This document shows, in pieces, positions 7,515-18,924 of a stretch of DNA of 64,000 nucleotides (position 1 is its first letter; each line of letters begins with the position of its first letter). A model generated the notes under the pieces. The model had not been told where the DNA came from. It ran no database searches and worked only from the letters and a program-made list of their open reading frames with translations. The stretch comes from Bacilli bacterium (lineage in GTDB: Bacteria; Bacillota_I; Bacilli_A; RF39; UBA660). Position numbers and translations under genes: made by a program. Where the stretch lies: NCBI GenBank assembly GCA_017934595.1, contig JAGBJG010000005.1, forward strand, positions 1 to 64,000. Direction: 5' to 3'.

Positions 7515-7656
7515 ATAAGTAGATATGGAGATACACTAAATGTTCGGAGATTTAGATTAGTATCTCAAATCTTATAGAAATATAAGATTCAGAAATCCAC
7601 CAAGGCGGGATTTAAAATATTAGCTTATAAATATCTTCTACTTTAGCTCGTTTTTG

Positions 7657-7682
7657 CTTGTATGATTTATACAAGTTTTTTT
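7657..7682 (+). terminator. Terminator between the two winged-helix genes
   Basis: CTTGTAT and ATACAAG form a 7-bp stem around GATTT, followed by seven T residues. Confidence 0.75.
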
Positions 7683-7708
7683 ATTGGAATTTTATTTAAG
7701 AAAGGAGA

Positions 7709-7765
7709 ATGCCTATGCCAAACAAAATATTAAAAGGAATAATATATGGGTTGTATCATAATTAA
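7709..7765 (+). CDS. Possible 18-codon leader peptide
   Basis: An AAGAAAGGAG site at 7699-7707 sits next to an ATG at 7709 that opens a short frame, MPMPNKILKGIIYGLYHN. It ends inside the next gene, overlapping its first 20 bases. It could couple translation of the winged-helix protein at 7746, or it may mark the only strong ribosome entry in the leader. No independent function can be claimed. Confidence 0.25.
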   Translation: MPMPNKILKGIIYGLYHN

Positions 7766-8000
7766 TGACAATGTTATTGAAGATAAGGAATTAAATTCAA
7801 CAGATAAAGTGGTATATGGATTAGTAAAAGCATTAAGTAATGATAAAGGTTATTGTTTCGCCACCAATGATTATATTGGTAAAAGATTAAATCTTTCAAA
7901 AAGTACAATATCAAATACTATTAGTAAATTAAAAAGCCTAGACTATATTAAAACAACGACAGTAGATTATCAAAGAAGAATTTTTATAAGCGATAAGTAA
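7746..8000 (+). CDS. Helix-turn-helix protein, 84 aa (HTH_36-like)
   Basis: The 84-residue product has ELNSTDKVVYGLVKALSND, then GYCFATNDYIGKRLNLSKST and a recognition helix, the pattern of the HTH_36 domain found at the start of replication-initiator and conjugative-element proteins. It ends with a short wing (TTTVDYQRRIFISDK) and has no catalytic domain, so it is the isolated DNA-binding module. Translation may rely on an AAAAGGAAT site inside the overlapping leader frame. The following 188 bp is very AT-rich with near-repeats of ATAATAGATAATATAA and could be a target or origin; this is speculative. Confidence 0.65.
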   Translation: MGCIIINDNVIEDKELNSTDKVVYGLVKALSNDKGYCFATNDYIGKRLNLSKSTISNTISKLKSLDYIKTTTVDYQRRIFISDK

Positions 8001-8188
8001 ATTTTAAGAGGGATATATTAAATTATTAATATAGTCCCTATTAAAAAAATAAGATAGGTATATGAATATTTTCTTATACCTTATATGAATAAATTAAGAC
8101 CATAATAGATAATATAAAAAATAATTTAATAAATAATATAATAGATAATTTAGTATTCTAATTATCATAAGAGAAAGGATGTGTTAAC

Positions 8189-8629
8189 ATGGATATAGAA
8201 AAAATAAATTATAACGAAGTTTTAATATCTGGTAAAATAAACAACATTAAGCATTTTAATAACTATATAGCATTTGGACTTACTTGCAATACTTTTGCTA
8301 AAATTAAATCTAATTGTTTTATTAGTTTTCATATATATGAAGATCTTTATAATATTTATAAGGATCTTTTTTATAAGAATAATAAAATATTCGTAAAAGG
8401 ATATTTAAATTCATATACCGATAAAGATAATAAAATTGTAACCTATGTAAAAGTAACAGATATATCAAATAATCAAGATGATATTATAGATGGACGAAAA
8501 GGTCCATATATAAGATATGATGAAGATGGAGTTATGGTTTGGAATGGTAAAAGATGTGAAGCAGATCCTTTAAGTGAAGATGATCCTGAATACTTGGAAA
8601 TGGTAGAAATGCTAAAGGAATACGAATAA
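8189..8629 (+). CDS. OB-fold, single-strand-DNA-binding-like protein
   Basis: The ATG follows GAGAAAGGATG. The first 90 residues look like an SSB-type OB fold, with alternating strands around VLISGKINNIKHFNNYIAFG, KIKSNCFISFHIYEDL and IFVKGYLNSYTDKDNKIVTY. The C-terminal part is very acidic, ending LSEDDPEYLEMVEMLKEYE, and recalls the acidic SSB tail that recruits partners, though the classic DDDIPF tip is absent. Location between winged-helix proteins and the recombinase fits a DNA-processing function of the element. Confidence 0.6.
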   Translation: MDIEKINYNEVLISGKINNIKHFNNYIAFGLTCNTFAKIKSNCFISFHIYEDLYNIYKDLFYKNNKIFVKGYLNSYTDKDNKIVTYVKVTDISNNQDDIIDGRKGPYIRYDEDGVMVWNGKRCEADPLSEDDPEYLEMVEMLKEYE

Positions 8630-8668
8630 TAGTTTTTAAAACTTCATAAAAATTATTAGAGGTGTCCT

Positions 8669-8779
8669 ATGATAATTGTGAATAACTATGATAAAAATGG
8701 AAATAAAATTAATCCAAGTGAGATAAAGATTACAGATGTGGTTATATATGAGATTGTTAAAAAATATGCACATATATAA
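8669..8779 (+). CDS. Small hypothetical protein, 36 aa
   Basis: An AGAGGTG site ends 4 bp before the ATG at 8669. The 36-codon product begins MIIVNNYDKNGNKINPSEIK and has no membrane segment. Short proteins of this type often precede large serine recombinase genes in Firmicutes elements, but I cannot name a family. It ends 82 bp before the recombinase start. Confidence 0.4.
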   Translation: MIIVNNYDKNGNKINPSEIKITDVVIYEIVKKYAHI

Positions 8780-8799
8780 AAATCATCATGTAATAAAAT

Positions 8800-8836
8800 C
8801 CAATTATGTGGTAAAATGTAATTGGAATCTTATAAT
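8800..8836 (+). promoter_or_regulatory. Recombinase promoter with upstream dyad
   Basis: CCAATTA (8800-8806) and TAATTGG (8819-8825) form an inverted repeat directly before TATAAT at 8831-8836. The position suggests an operator over the -35 region that controls the recombinase gene. Confidence 0.4.
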
Positions 8837-8860
8837 CTTGCTTTATAAGGAGGAGTTAAT

Positions 8861-10207
8861 ATAAAAGCGGGATTATATGCAAGAGTTTCTACCGACAGCC
8901 AACTTGAAGGATATTCAATAGATGCCCAAAAAGAATTTTTGTTAAGTTATGCAAAAAGCAAAGACTATACAGAGTTTGAATATTATATTGATGGTGGATA
9001 TTCTGGTAAAGATTTAAATAGACCAGCAATTCAAAGATTAATTGAAGATTGTAAGAATCACAAAATTGATGCTGTATTCGTATTTAAGTTAGACAGAATA
9101 TCAAGAAGTCAAAGAGATACATTGTATTTAATTGAAGAAGTATTTAATAAGTATAATGTAAGTTTTATTTCAATGAGAGAGAACTTTGATACATCAACAC
9201 CATTTGGTAAAGCAATGATTGGTGTATTATCAGTATTTGCTCAACTTGAAAGAGAAACAATTTTAGAAAGAACTCGTATAGGACTAAAAAAACGAGCTGA
9301 AGCAGGTCTTTGGAGAGGCGGAGGTAAAATACCATTTCCTTATCGTTATGATAGAAATACAGGAACTTTAGTACCAATTCCAGAACAAGTAGAATTACTT
9401 CATAAAATGATTTCACTTTATATTAGTGGTAAAAGTTTTAATGTTATTGGTAAAATTGTTGGAATGGACGAATCAATGGTTGAAACTAGAATATTATCCA
9501 TAACTAATACTGGTAAAGTACCATATAGAGATGAAGTCTATGAGGGAAAACATGAAGCCGTAGTATCTGATGAACTTTATGAAGAGATTTTAAGAGTAAA
9601 TAAAGTTAGAAGTCGTGAAAAGTATGAAAGACATTATTTACTATCTGGAAAAGTATATTGTGGACATTGTGGAGCTAAGTATAGATATCAAAAATGGGGA
9701 AAAAGATTAATAATGTATTGTTATTCACAACAAAAAAGTAAGCCGAGATATATTAAAGATCCTAATTGTAATAATAAAAGATGGGACACATTTGAAGTTG
9801 AAGATGCAGTATTAGAAGAATTATTTAAAATGAGTTTAGATTTAGATTTATTTAAGAAAACTTTTAATATAGCAACTGTCAATGTAAAGAATGAATATAA
9901 AGGGAGACTTGAAGAAATAACTAAACAAATAAAGAATCTATTAAATAATATAGCAAATGGTATAGCTGTTGAAGAAACTAATAATAAAATAAATGAATTA
10001 GAAAAAGAGAAAGAAACTATAGAAGAGAAATTGATTGAATCAGATCAAAAAGAAAAAGATAACAAAGTATCTTTGAATATGATAAAGAATCTAAAATCAA
10101 CTTGGTTTGAAATGGACTTTGATGAGCAAAGAAGAATAATTGAACATTTAATCGACAAAGTTATAGTAAATGATAATGAAATCAATATCTACTATAACAT
10201 TTATTAA
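8861..10207 (+). CDS. Large serine recombinase (integrase), apparent AUA start
   Basis: The frame supports 448 residues from codon ATA at 8861, seven bases after AGGAGG at 8848-8853. The next usable start (TTG at 8939) would remove the YARVSTD segment with the catalytic serine. The resolvase domain follows (KLDRISRSQRDTLYLIEEVF, LERETILERT), then the recombinase domain, a zinc ribbon (CGHCGAKYRY with a later CYSQ and CNNKRW), a coiled coil near residues 340-395 and a C-terminal tail. The enzyme would integrate and excise the element between attP and attB. It lies at the right end of the element and abuts the truncated ABC permease. The ATA may be a rare natural start or a mutated ATG. Confidence 0.85.
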   Translation: MKAGLYARVSTDSQLEGYSIDAQKEFLLSYAKSKDYTEFEYYIDGGYSGKDLNRPAIQRLIEDCKNHKIDAVFVFKLDRISRSQRDTLYLIEEVFNKYNVSFISMRENFDTSTPFGKAMIGVLSVFAQLERETILERTRIGLKKRAEAGLWRGGGKIPFPYRYDRNTGTLVPIPEQVELLHKMISLYISGKSFNVIGKIVGMDESMVETRILSITNTGKVPYRDEVYEGKHEAVVSDELYEEILRVNKVRSREKYERHYLLSGKVYCGHCGAKYRYQKWGKRLIMYCYSQQKSKPRYIKDPNCNNKRWDTFEVEDAVLEELFKMSLDLDLFKKTFNIATVNVKNEYKGRLEEITKQIKNLLNNIANGIAVEETNNKINELEKEKETIEEKLIESDQKEKDNKVSLNMIKNLKSTWFEMDFDEQRRIIEHLIDKVIVNDNEINIYYNIY

Positions 10208-10853
10208 AAAATATTTTTTCTCCCACTGGGGGTAATAGTCCTATTAAAGACATACTTATATTTACCTTTATAACGTTCATTATATTAGATATACTATTTG
10301 GAAGTATCAATTTGGAATATATTTGCCATTTTGATGCACCAAAAGATTTAAACATATTAATTTTTAATTTATCAGTTTCGATAAATCCTTGATATATATT
10401 TATGATAGCTACAATTACTGATATAAGCAAAGCCATAATAATTATCGAACTTACTTTGGCACCTACCCATATAATAATAATTGGTCCTAATGCTACTTTA
10501 GGTAGACTATTTAGAATTGTTAAATATGGATCGATTACTTCAGCTATATTTTTATTCCACCATAATAAAGAGGCTATAAATAATCCTATTATTGTACCCA
10601 ATGAAAAGCTTATAAATGTTTCATATATAGTAATCCATATATGCTTAAATAAATTATTAGATTGATATAAACTATATATAGTTTCTAATACTTTTTTAGG
10701 ACATGAAGTTATAAATGTATTTATTAAGTTTTTATTAGCTAAAAACTGCCATATACCTATAAATAATACAAATATTAATATTTGTATAAAAAATATAATC
10801 ATTTTATGTTTTTTTATTTTTTTTATATACTTTATATGTTCCATACTATACAT
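10182..10853 (-). pseudogene. ABC transporter permease (NitT/TauT/ThiX type), truncated by the mobile element
   Basis: The chosen start is the ATG at 10853, overlapping the ATPase stop. The frame codes for membrane segments and the permease signature region (ASKWQIYSKLILPNSISNIM) typical of SsuC/TauC/ThiX permeases. After NISMSLIG, where the family normally continues with a VGEF motif and two more membrane segments, the sequence passes into the recombinase end and stops after 18 unrelated residues. So the last roughly 50 residues are lost. The missing 3' part should lie beyond the left end of the window, on the other side of the element. Confidence 0.8.
10208..10245. other. Right attachment junction (attR-like) of the serine-recombinase element
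   Basis: The recombinase stop (10205-10207) is followed within about 40 bp by recognisable permease codons. The short stretch around CCCACTGGGGG and TAATAGTCC must contain the recombination point. The exact core cannot be placed without the left junction or an uninterrupted relative. Confidence 0.55.
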
Positions 10854-11592
10854 GATAATCAATCTCTTTCCAAATTTTTTCATAATATTCATTAAATAAT
10901 TTACATTTTCTATTATTTATAGGTGTAGTTTTATCATCAAAATTGACATCAATTATCTTTTTAATATGTGATGGTCTATTAGATAAAATAATCACTTTAT
11001 CTGCCATTGAGATAGCTTCAGCTATATCATGAGTAACCATAATAAAACTTTTTCCTTCTTTTTTTAGTATTTTATATACATCATCAGATACTATTAATCT
11101 AGATTGATAATCTAAAGCAGAAAACGGTTCATCCAAAAGGATAATATCTGGTTTGGTAGCTAACGTTCTTATAAGGGCGACACGTTGCCTCATCCCACCT
11201 GATAAACTAGATGGATAACTGTTTATAAAATCTTTTAACCCGTAGGTAGTTAATAAATTAATAACATAATCTTTTGATTCGTTATTTAAATTATTTTGTA
11301 ATTCTAATCCTAATAAAGCATTTTCTAATACAGTTTTCCATTCCAATAAAGCATCCTGCTGCAGCATATATCCAAATTTGATATCATCATATATCACTTT
11401 TCCACCATAATCTTTATCAAGGCCGCTTAATATTGATAATATTGTACTTTTTCCACAACCAGAAGGACCTACTATAGCTATAAAATCACCTTTATCAAGC
11501 TCTAAATTAAACTTTTCAACAGCTTTTATCTCTTCTTTTTTAGTATGATATGTTTTATTTAAGTCTTCAATTTTTAAAATACACTTTTCCAC
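10846..11592 (-). CDS. ABC transporter ATP-binding protein (NitT/TauT/ThiZ type)
   Basis: The 248-residue protein starts with GTG at 11592. It has Walker A GPSGCGKST near residue 42, Q-loop GYMLQQDALL, signature LSGGMRQR, Walker B IILLDEPFSALD and the switch histidine in VTHDIAEA. The sequence matches ATPases of nitrate/taurine/pyrimidine-type importers. It is the middle gene of a binding-protein, ATPase, permease set read leftward, and overlaps the permease start. With the permease truncated, the importer is probably inactive. No riboswitch is visible upstream to fix the substrate. Confidence 0.9.
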   Translation of the reverse strand: MEKCILKIEDLNKTYHTKKEEIKAVEKFNLELDKGDFIAIVGPSGCGKSTILSILSGLDKDYGGKVIYDDIKFGYMLQQDALLEWKTVLENALLGLELQNNLNNESKDYVINLLTTYGLKDFINSYPSSLSGGMRQRVALIRTLATKPDIILLDEPFSALDYQSRLIVSDDVYKILKKEGKSFIMVTHDIAEAISMADKVIILSNRPSHIKKIIDVNFDDKTTPINNRKCKLFNEYYEKIWKEIDYHV

Positions 11593-11681
11593 TATAAAAC
11601 ACCGTCCTAAGATATTTTATGCATAAGTATAAATATGATAATTTAATTAGTTTATTTCATAAAAATAACTACGGTATGTAG

Positions 11682-12644
11682 TTATTTTTGTAAAACTAAT
11701 TTATCATATGGAGCCTTTTTATCTAATTCACCAGCTGCTTTCATAATATCTTGGATATGATCAAAATGTTCTTCTGATATATCAGTAGTATCAAACCATG
11801 CATCAATATTTCTATAATTTTTGATTATATTAGTTAAATCGCTTAATGAAGTATCTGGGAAGTAATCTAATATTGCTTTAGCTACTTCTTCATCAGAATG
11901 ACTATGTACATAATCTAACCCTTTTTGAATTGCTTTAGTAAATCCTTCTATTACTTTAGGATTAGCTTCGATATAGCTTTTTTTGGCGTTATAAGAAGTA
12001 TATGGTACAATTCCACCCAATTCACCAATAGAAGCTACAATATATCCTAAACCTTCTTTTTCAACTTGTGATGCATTAGGTTCAAATAGACTTACAAAGT
12101 CACCTGTACCTCCTATAAATGCTCCTTGCATAGAGGCAAAAGCTATACTTGTATTAATATTTACTTTCTTGATATCGACACCATTTTGTTTTAATGCCCA
12201 TTCCAATGTCATTTCAGGCATACCGCCTTTTCTACCGCCTATTACATAAGACCCTTCTAACATTTTTAAATTAAAATTACCAATTTTCTTTCTAGATACT
12301 AAGAAACTTCCATCTTTTTTAGTTAAAGCACTGAAATTAACTAAATAATCTTCTTCACCTTGGTTATATACATATATAGTAGCTTCACTACCACAGAATC
12401 CTATTTCTACATCACCTGATAAGACTGCTGCGGTTACTTTATCTGCCCCAGAAGTTAATATAAGTTCAACATCTAATCCTTCTTCTTCAAAATATCCAAG
12501 TGAATGTGCAACATATTGTGGGGCATAAAATATACTATGAGCTACTTCAGCTACTTTAATTTTATTAGTATTTTTTCTACTTAATAAGAATCCGCCTATT
12601 ACAAATAAAATAATTAAAATTAAACTAAAAATTATCTTTTTCAT
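11682..12644 (-). CDS. ABC transporter substrate-binding protein, NMT1/THI5-like
   Basis: The ATG at 12644 follows AAAGGAG, giving 320 residues. An N-terminal hydrophobic segment (residues 3-20) anchors it outside the membrane, with no clear lipobox. EVAHSIFYAPQYVAHSLGYF, EEEGLDVEL and the AAVLSGDVEIGFCGSEA segment are typical of the NMT1/ThiY/SsuA fold. Candidates are a pyrimidine thiamine precursor or a sulfonate; the sequence does not decide. It heads the three-gene importer operon whose permease is cut by the mobile element, and is divergent from the nuclease gene. Confidence 0.85.
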   Translation of the reverse strand: MKKIIFSLILIILFVIGGFLLSRKNTNKIKVAEVAHSIFYAPQYVAHSLGYFEEEGLDVELILTSGADKVTAAVLSGDVEIGFCGSEATIYVYNQGEEDYLVNFSALTKKDGSFLVSRKKIGNFNLKMLEGSYVIGGRKGGMPEMTLEWALKQNGVDIKKVNINTSIAFASMQGAFIGGTGDFVSLFEPNASQVEKEGLGYIVASIGELGGIVPYTSYNAKKSYIEANPKVIEGFTKAIQKGLDYVHSHSDEEVAKAILDYFPDTSLSDLTNIIKNYRNIDAWFDTTDISEEHFDHIQDIMKAAGELDKKAPYDKLVLQK

Positions 12645-12722
12645 AATACTCCTTTCCATTTATTATATTCACTTGATTGATTGGTGCTACTGGAATGTGA
12701 TAAAATGATATAGAGTGATAGT

Positions 12723-13424
12723 ATGAAGAAGATAGAAAAAACAATTTTATTATCAGTTACAGTACTAATTGTTATGGGTCTAACAACAATGATAGATGGA
12801 TTTGTTGATTACTTTAAAGAACCATTAGTAAGTTATGATATATCTGCTATTCCTGATTATAGTAATGATAAATACATAATTATAAATGATAATAAACCAG
12901 AATTTAAAGATATTGATTATGAAACTAAATCATTTGAAAAATATAGTGATTTAGATTTACTTGGAAGAGCAGGTGTAGCTATGGCAAATATTGGTGTAGA
13001 TATGATGCCTACTACTAAAAGAGAATCAATAGGTAGTGTTAAACCATCAGGTTGGAAAACAATTAAATATGATTTTATAGATGGTAAATATTTATATAAT
13101 AGATGTCATTTAATAGGATTTCAACTTACTGGTGAAAATGCTAATCCACATAATTTAATTACATGTACAAGAAGTATGAATGCTAAATATATGCTTGATT
13201 TTGAAAATGAAGTAGCTAATTATGTTAAAAGAAATAATAAAAACGTATTATATCGTGTAACCCCTATTTATGATGGTGTTAATTTACTTGCTAAAGGTGT
13301 GCAAATAGAAGCTGCATCAGTTGAAGATAGATGCAAAGATATATGTTTTAATGTATTTATTTATAATGTTGAAGACGGTGTTTCAATAGATTATAGTAAC
13401 GGAGATAGTGAACTTAAAATTTAA
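12723..13424 (+). CDS. Secreted or membrane-anchored DNA/RNA non-specific endonuclease
   Basis: The 233-residue protein has a hydrophobic N-terminal segment (8-27) followed by a beta-beta-alpha metal nuclease domain. NRCHLIGFQL near residue 128 replaces the classic DRGH motif of the NucA/Sda1-type family (Asn-Arg-Cys-His form), and TGENANPHNLITCTRSMN provides the metal-binding Asn region. It probably degrades extracellular DNA for nutrition. It is divergent from the importer genes and 67 bp upstream of pcrA. Confidence 0.85.
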   Translation: MKKIEKTILLSVTVLIVMGLTTMIDGFVDYFKEPLVSYDISAIPDYSNDKYIIINDNKPEFKDIDYETKSFEKYSDLDLLGRAGVAMANIGVDMMPTTKRESIGSVKPSGWKTIKYDFIDGKYLYNRCHLIGFQLTGENANPHNLITCTRSMNAKYMLDFENEVANYVKRNNKNVLYRVTPIYDGVNLLAKGVQIEAASVEDRCKDICFNVFIYNVEDGVSIDYSNGDSELKI

Positions 13425-13491
13425 CTATCTTTTTTTAAATGTTCGCTTTATTTAGATATTTTAAAATGTTATAATTATGTAGGTGATAATA

Positions 13492-15563
13492 GTGGAATTA
13501 AATAATCTAAATGAAAAACAACTTGAAGCAGTTAAACATAGTGAAGGTCCACTATTAGTTTTAGCTGGTGCAGGATCTGGTAAAACAAGAGTTCTTACTA
13601 CTAGAGTAGCTTACCTTATTAATGAAGTAGGTATTGCTCCTCAAAATATATTGGCAATAACATTTACTAATAAAGCAGCTAAAGAAATGAAAGATAGAAT
13701 TTATAATATGCTAGGTAGTATAGCTTATGATATACAAATATCAACATTTCACTCTTTAGGTGTACTTTTTGTAAGAGAAAACTATGATTTATTAGGATAT
13801 GCTAAAAACTTTACTATCATTGATTCTGATGATTCATTAACTATAATTAAAAAGATTATCAAAGATTTAGGATATGATCCAAAATACTATAATCCTAAGA
13901 TGATAAGAAATATGATTAGTAGTGCTAAAAACGAATTATTAGGTCCATCTGAATATGAAAGATTTGCTAATACAGAAGAAGCTAGAGTAGCTTATGAAGT
14001 TTATGTAAAGTATCAAAATAAATTAATGGCTAGTAATTCATTAGATTTCGATGATTTATTAATGAAACCAATCGAATTACTTAGAAAAAATCCTGATGTA
14101 TTAAAATATTATCAAGAGAAATTTCAATATATTTTGATAGATGAATATCAAGATACAAATGAAGCTCAATATATTTTATCTAAGATGTTATCTGCTAAAC
14201 ATAAAAATATATGTGTTGTAGGAGATAATGATCAAAGTATTTATAGTTTTAGAGGATCTAATTATAAAAATATATTGAATTTTGAAAGAGATTATAAAGA
14301 TGCAGAAGTAATAATATTAGAAGAGAATTATCGATCTACAAAGAATATTTTAAATGTTGCTAATAGTGTTATTAAAAATAACAAAGAAAGAAAAGATAAA
14401 AATTTATGGACTAGTAATCCTGATGGAGATAAAGTAATATACCATACAGCTTTAAATGAAAAAGATGAAGCAAATTATGTTATTAATGAAATAAAGAAAT
14501 TAATTAATGATGGAAAAGAACTTAAAGATATGGCTGTACTTTATAGGACTAATGCTCAATCAAGAACAGTTGAAGAAGCATTCTTATCTAACAATATTCC
14601 ATATAAAGTAGTAGGTAGTTTCTATTTCTATAACAGAAAAGAAATTAAAGATTTAATATCTTATTTAAGATTAATATATAATCATAATGATGATGTAAGT
14701 CTACTTAGAGTTATAAATACTCCTAAAAGAGGTATAGGTACTAAGACAATTGAAAATTTAACATTTGAAGCTAATTTATATAATAAAAGTATTTATGATA
14801 CTATAAAAGAAGGTAAAGAATTAGAATTTAAAAATATTATTGAAAATATAGTATCTAATATGAAAGATTTAAGTTTAACAGAACTTATTGATTATATTTT
14901 AGATAAGAGTGGTATTAGAAAAGAATTAGAAAGTGAAAATAGTGTTGATGCAGAAATAAGATTAGAAAACTTAGAAGAATTTAAATCAATTACTAAAAAC
15001 TTTGAAGAAGAATATGGTTTAGCTTCATTAGAAGATTTCTTGGCTGAAATAAGTTTAGTAGCTGATATGGAAGAACATAAAGATAACCCTAATACAGTTA
15101 CATTAATGACAATACATTCTGCTAAAGGACTAGAATTTGACTATGTTTTTGTAGTAGGATTAGAAGAAGGAATATTCCCACATAATAATTCAATCTTTGA
15201 AGGTAATATTGAAGAAGAAAGAAGATTATGTTATGTGGCTATTACAAGGGCATCTAAGAAATTATGGCTTATTAATACTAATGAAAGAATGCTTTATGGT
15301 GAAAGAAATAGAAATACACCAAGTAGATTTATTAAAGAAATTGATCCAGAATATCTAGAAAGTGACGCAGTTTTGAGTTATAATAAGAATAATGATATTT
15401 ATACTGATGCAGAATATAAAGTAGGTGAGCATATTATCCATGATATATATGGAGAAGGTGTAGTAGTATCTTTAAGTGATACTATTGTTACAGTAGCTTT
15501 TGCTCATCCACATGGTATAAAATCTTTGATGAAAGGTCACAAAAGTATCAAGAAGGTGAATGA

Positions 15564-15567
<4 letters not shown>
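13492..15567 (+). CDS. pcrA: ATP-dependent DNA helicase PcrA
   Basis: The GTG at 13492 sits after AGGTGATAATA, the same spacing as at ligA, giving 691 residues. SF1A motifs follow in order: the Q-motif region LNEKQLEAV, Walker A GAGSGKTR near residue 27, TFTNKAAKEM, DEYQDTNEAQ, VGDNDQSIYSFRG, TIHSAKGLEFDYVF and YVAITRASKKL. The C-terminal tail carries the RNA-polymerase-binding Tudor-like segment. PcrA unwinds DNA in repair and clears RecA and stalled polymerase. It stands upstream of ligA, the common Bacilli order, with a small membrane protein between them. Confidence 0.97.
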
Positions 15568-17778
<2,211 letters not shown>

Positions 17779-17841
17779 TTTAAGTAGTTTGCAATATATT
17801 AAAATTTTGATATAATTACTTTAAGATAGGAAGGGATTATT

Positions 17842-18324
17842 ATGAACGAACCAAAAGATGATTTATTAGCTGCTTTTGAAAACCCAGATATGGCAGTACC
17901 TGAAATGCCACAAGAAGCAGTTTCAAATACAGTACCTGAAGCTCCTGTAGCACCTGCACCTGAAGTACCAGTTACTCCAGTTGCGCCTACACCTCAAGCT
18001 CCAGTACAAAATGTAGTTCCACAAGCACCAGTAGGACCAGCTCCAGTACAAAACGTAGCGCCTACTCCAGTAGCTCCAGTGCAAAATGTAACTCCACAAA
18101 CTCCAGTAGAACAACCAATGGATGGGAATCAAAATGTGATACCAAATGTAAGTGCAGAACCTGCTGTAGAAGTTAATAGAGATGTAAAAGCAGAAGAACC
18201 AAAGGCTGAAGGCGGCTCTTTAAAGAAAAATCTTGCTTTTATAATTATTATATGTGCTTTAATCGCGGTATTTATATTCTTCTTACCAACGATTATGTCA
18301 TTTATTAGTGGAGGATCATATTAA
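17842..18324 (+). CDS. Pro/Ala/Val-rich tail-anchored membrane protein
   Basis: The ATG follows AGGAAGGG. Of 160 residues, the first 115 are low complexity, with repeated units such as APVQNV and VAPTPQAPVQ, and should be disordered in the cytoplasm. Residues 128-150 form a single membrane helix, and a short GGSY tail follows. No enzyme domain is present. Similar low-complexity stretches close the CpaF- and VirD4-like proteins of the secretion locus, but no direct link is shown. It has its own promoter region and a bidirectional terminator. Confidence 0.6.
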   Translation: MNEPKDDLLAAFENPDMAVPEMPQEAVSNTVPEAPVAPAPEVPVTPVAPTPQAPVQNVVPQAPVGPAPVQNVAPTPVAPVQNVTPQTPVEQPMDGNQNVIPNVSAEPAVEVNRDVKAEEPKAEGGSLKKNLAFIIIICALIAVFIFFLPTIMSFISGGSY

Positions 18325-18330
18325 TAAATA

Positions 18331-18356
18331 AAACAACAGCTTAGCTGTTGTTTTTT
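18331..18356. terminator. Bidirectional terminator between convergent genes
   Basis: AACAACAGC and GCTGTTGTT form a 9-bp stem around TTA with a T6 tail; it separates the tail-anchored protein from the RNHCP gene. Confidence 0.85.
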
Positions 18357-18646
18357 GATATCTCAATAATCATATCCATATCATCATCATTTGCTATAAC
18401 ATTTTTATGTAATTCATGACATTTTTCACATTTATAAAGTATTTTATATGTATCTTTGTATTTTTCAATACCAATTGGTTTAAGTAGTCCTTTACAGTTA
18501 TTAGCTCTATCACCTGGATTTATATCTACATGTTTAGAATATAGGCAGTATGGACAGTGATCTCTTGTTGTATAATTTAATTTACTTACTAATTTGCCAC
18601 AATTTTCACATACAAATTCATTATCATTTTTAAAAAACTGTTTCAT
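18341..18646 (-). CDS. RNHCP domain zinc-ribbon protein
   Basis: The 101-residue protein has CENCGK near residue 14, the family signature segment RDHCPYCLYSKHVD (RNHCP is the consensus) near residue 29, and CEKCHELH near 74, all zinc-ligand pairs. RNHCP proteins are small and widespread in Firmicutes and Actinobacteria; their function is not established, though the ribbons suggest nucleic-acid or ribosome contact. The ATG at 18646 follows AGGTGATTTT. The gene stands alone, convergent with the tail-anchored protein. Confidence 0.85.
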   Translation of the reverse strand: MKQFFKNDNEFVCENCGKLVSKLNYTTRDHCPYCLYSKHVDINPGDRANNCKGLLKPIGIEKYKDTYKILYKCEKCHELHKNVIANDDDMDMIIEISKNNS

Positions 18647-18720
18647 AAAATCACCTAATAATATTATATCAAATGAATATATTTAACTCAATAAACGCGT
18701 ATGATTAATTAGGTGATATT

Positions 18721-18924
18721 ATGTTATATCTATTTTTCTTAGTAATTGGTTATATATTTTCGCTAATAGGTATAACATATATCATAGGTTATATGAATTT
18801 GCTTCTTATAGGGTATAATTTTTATGAATATGTTAATTTTATTACTAGAAGAGGTGAATGCTGGCTTTCAGTTATAGGGATTTTAATATTATTTATAACT
18901 ATAATTAAAGGAGAGATCAAATGA
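18721..18924 (+). CDS. Small membrane protein, 67 aa
   Basis: The ATG follows AGGTGATATT. Three hydrophobic segments (about 2-16, 17-32 and 48-63) make it an integral membrane protein. Its stop overlaps the start of the following DUF3603-like gene (ATGA), so the two are co-translated. I recognise no family. Function unknown. Confidence 0.6.
   Translation: MLYLFFLVIGYIFSLIGITYIIGYMNLLLIGYNFYEYVNFITRRGECWLSVIGILILFITIIKGEIK

Noticed and set aside
12645-12722. TPP or other riboswitch before the importer operon
   Set aside because: The gap to the divergent gene is under 80 bp and contains no conserved riboswitch core.
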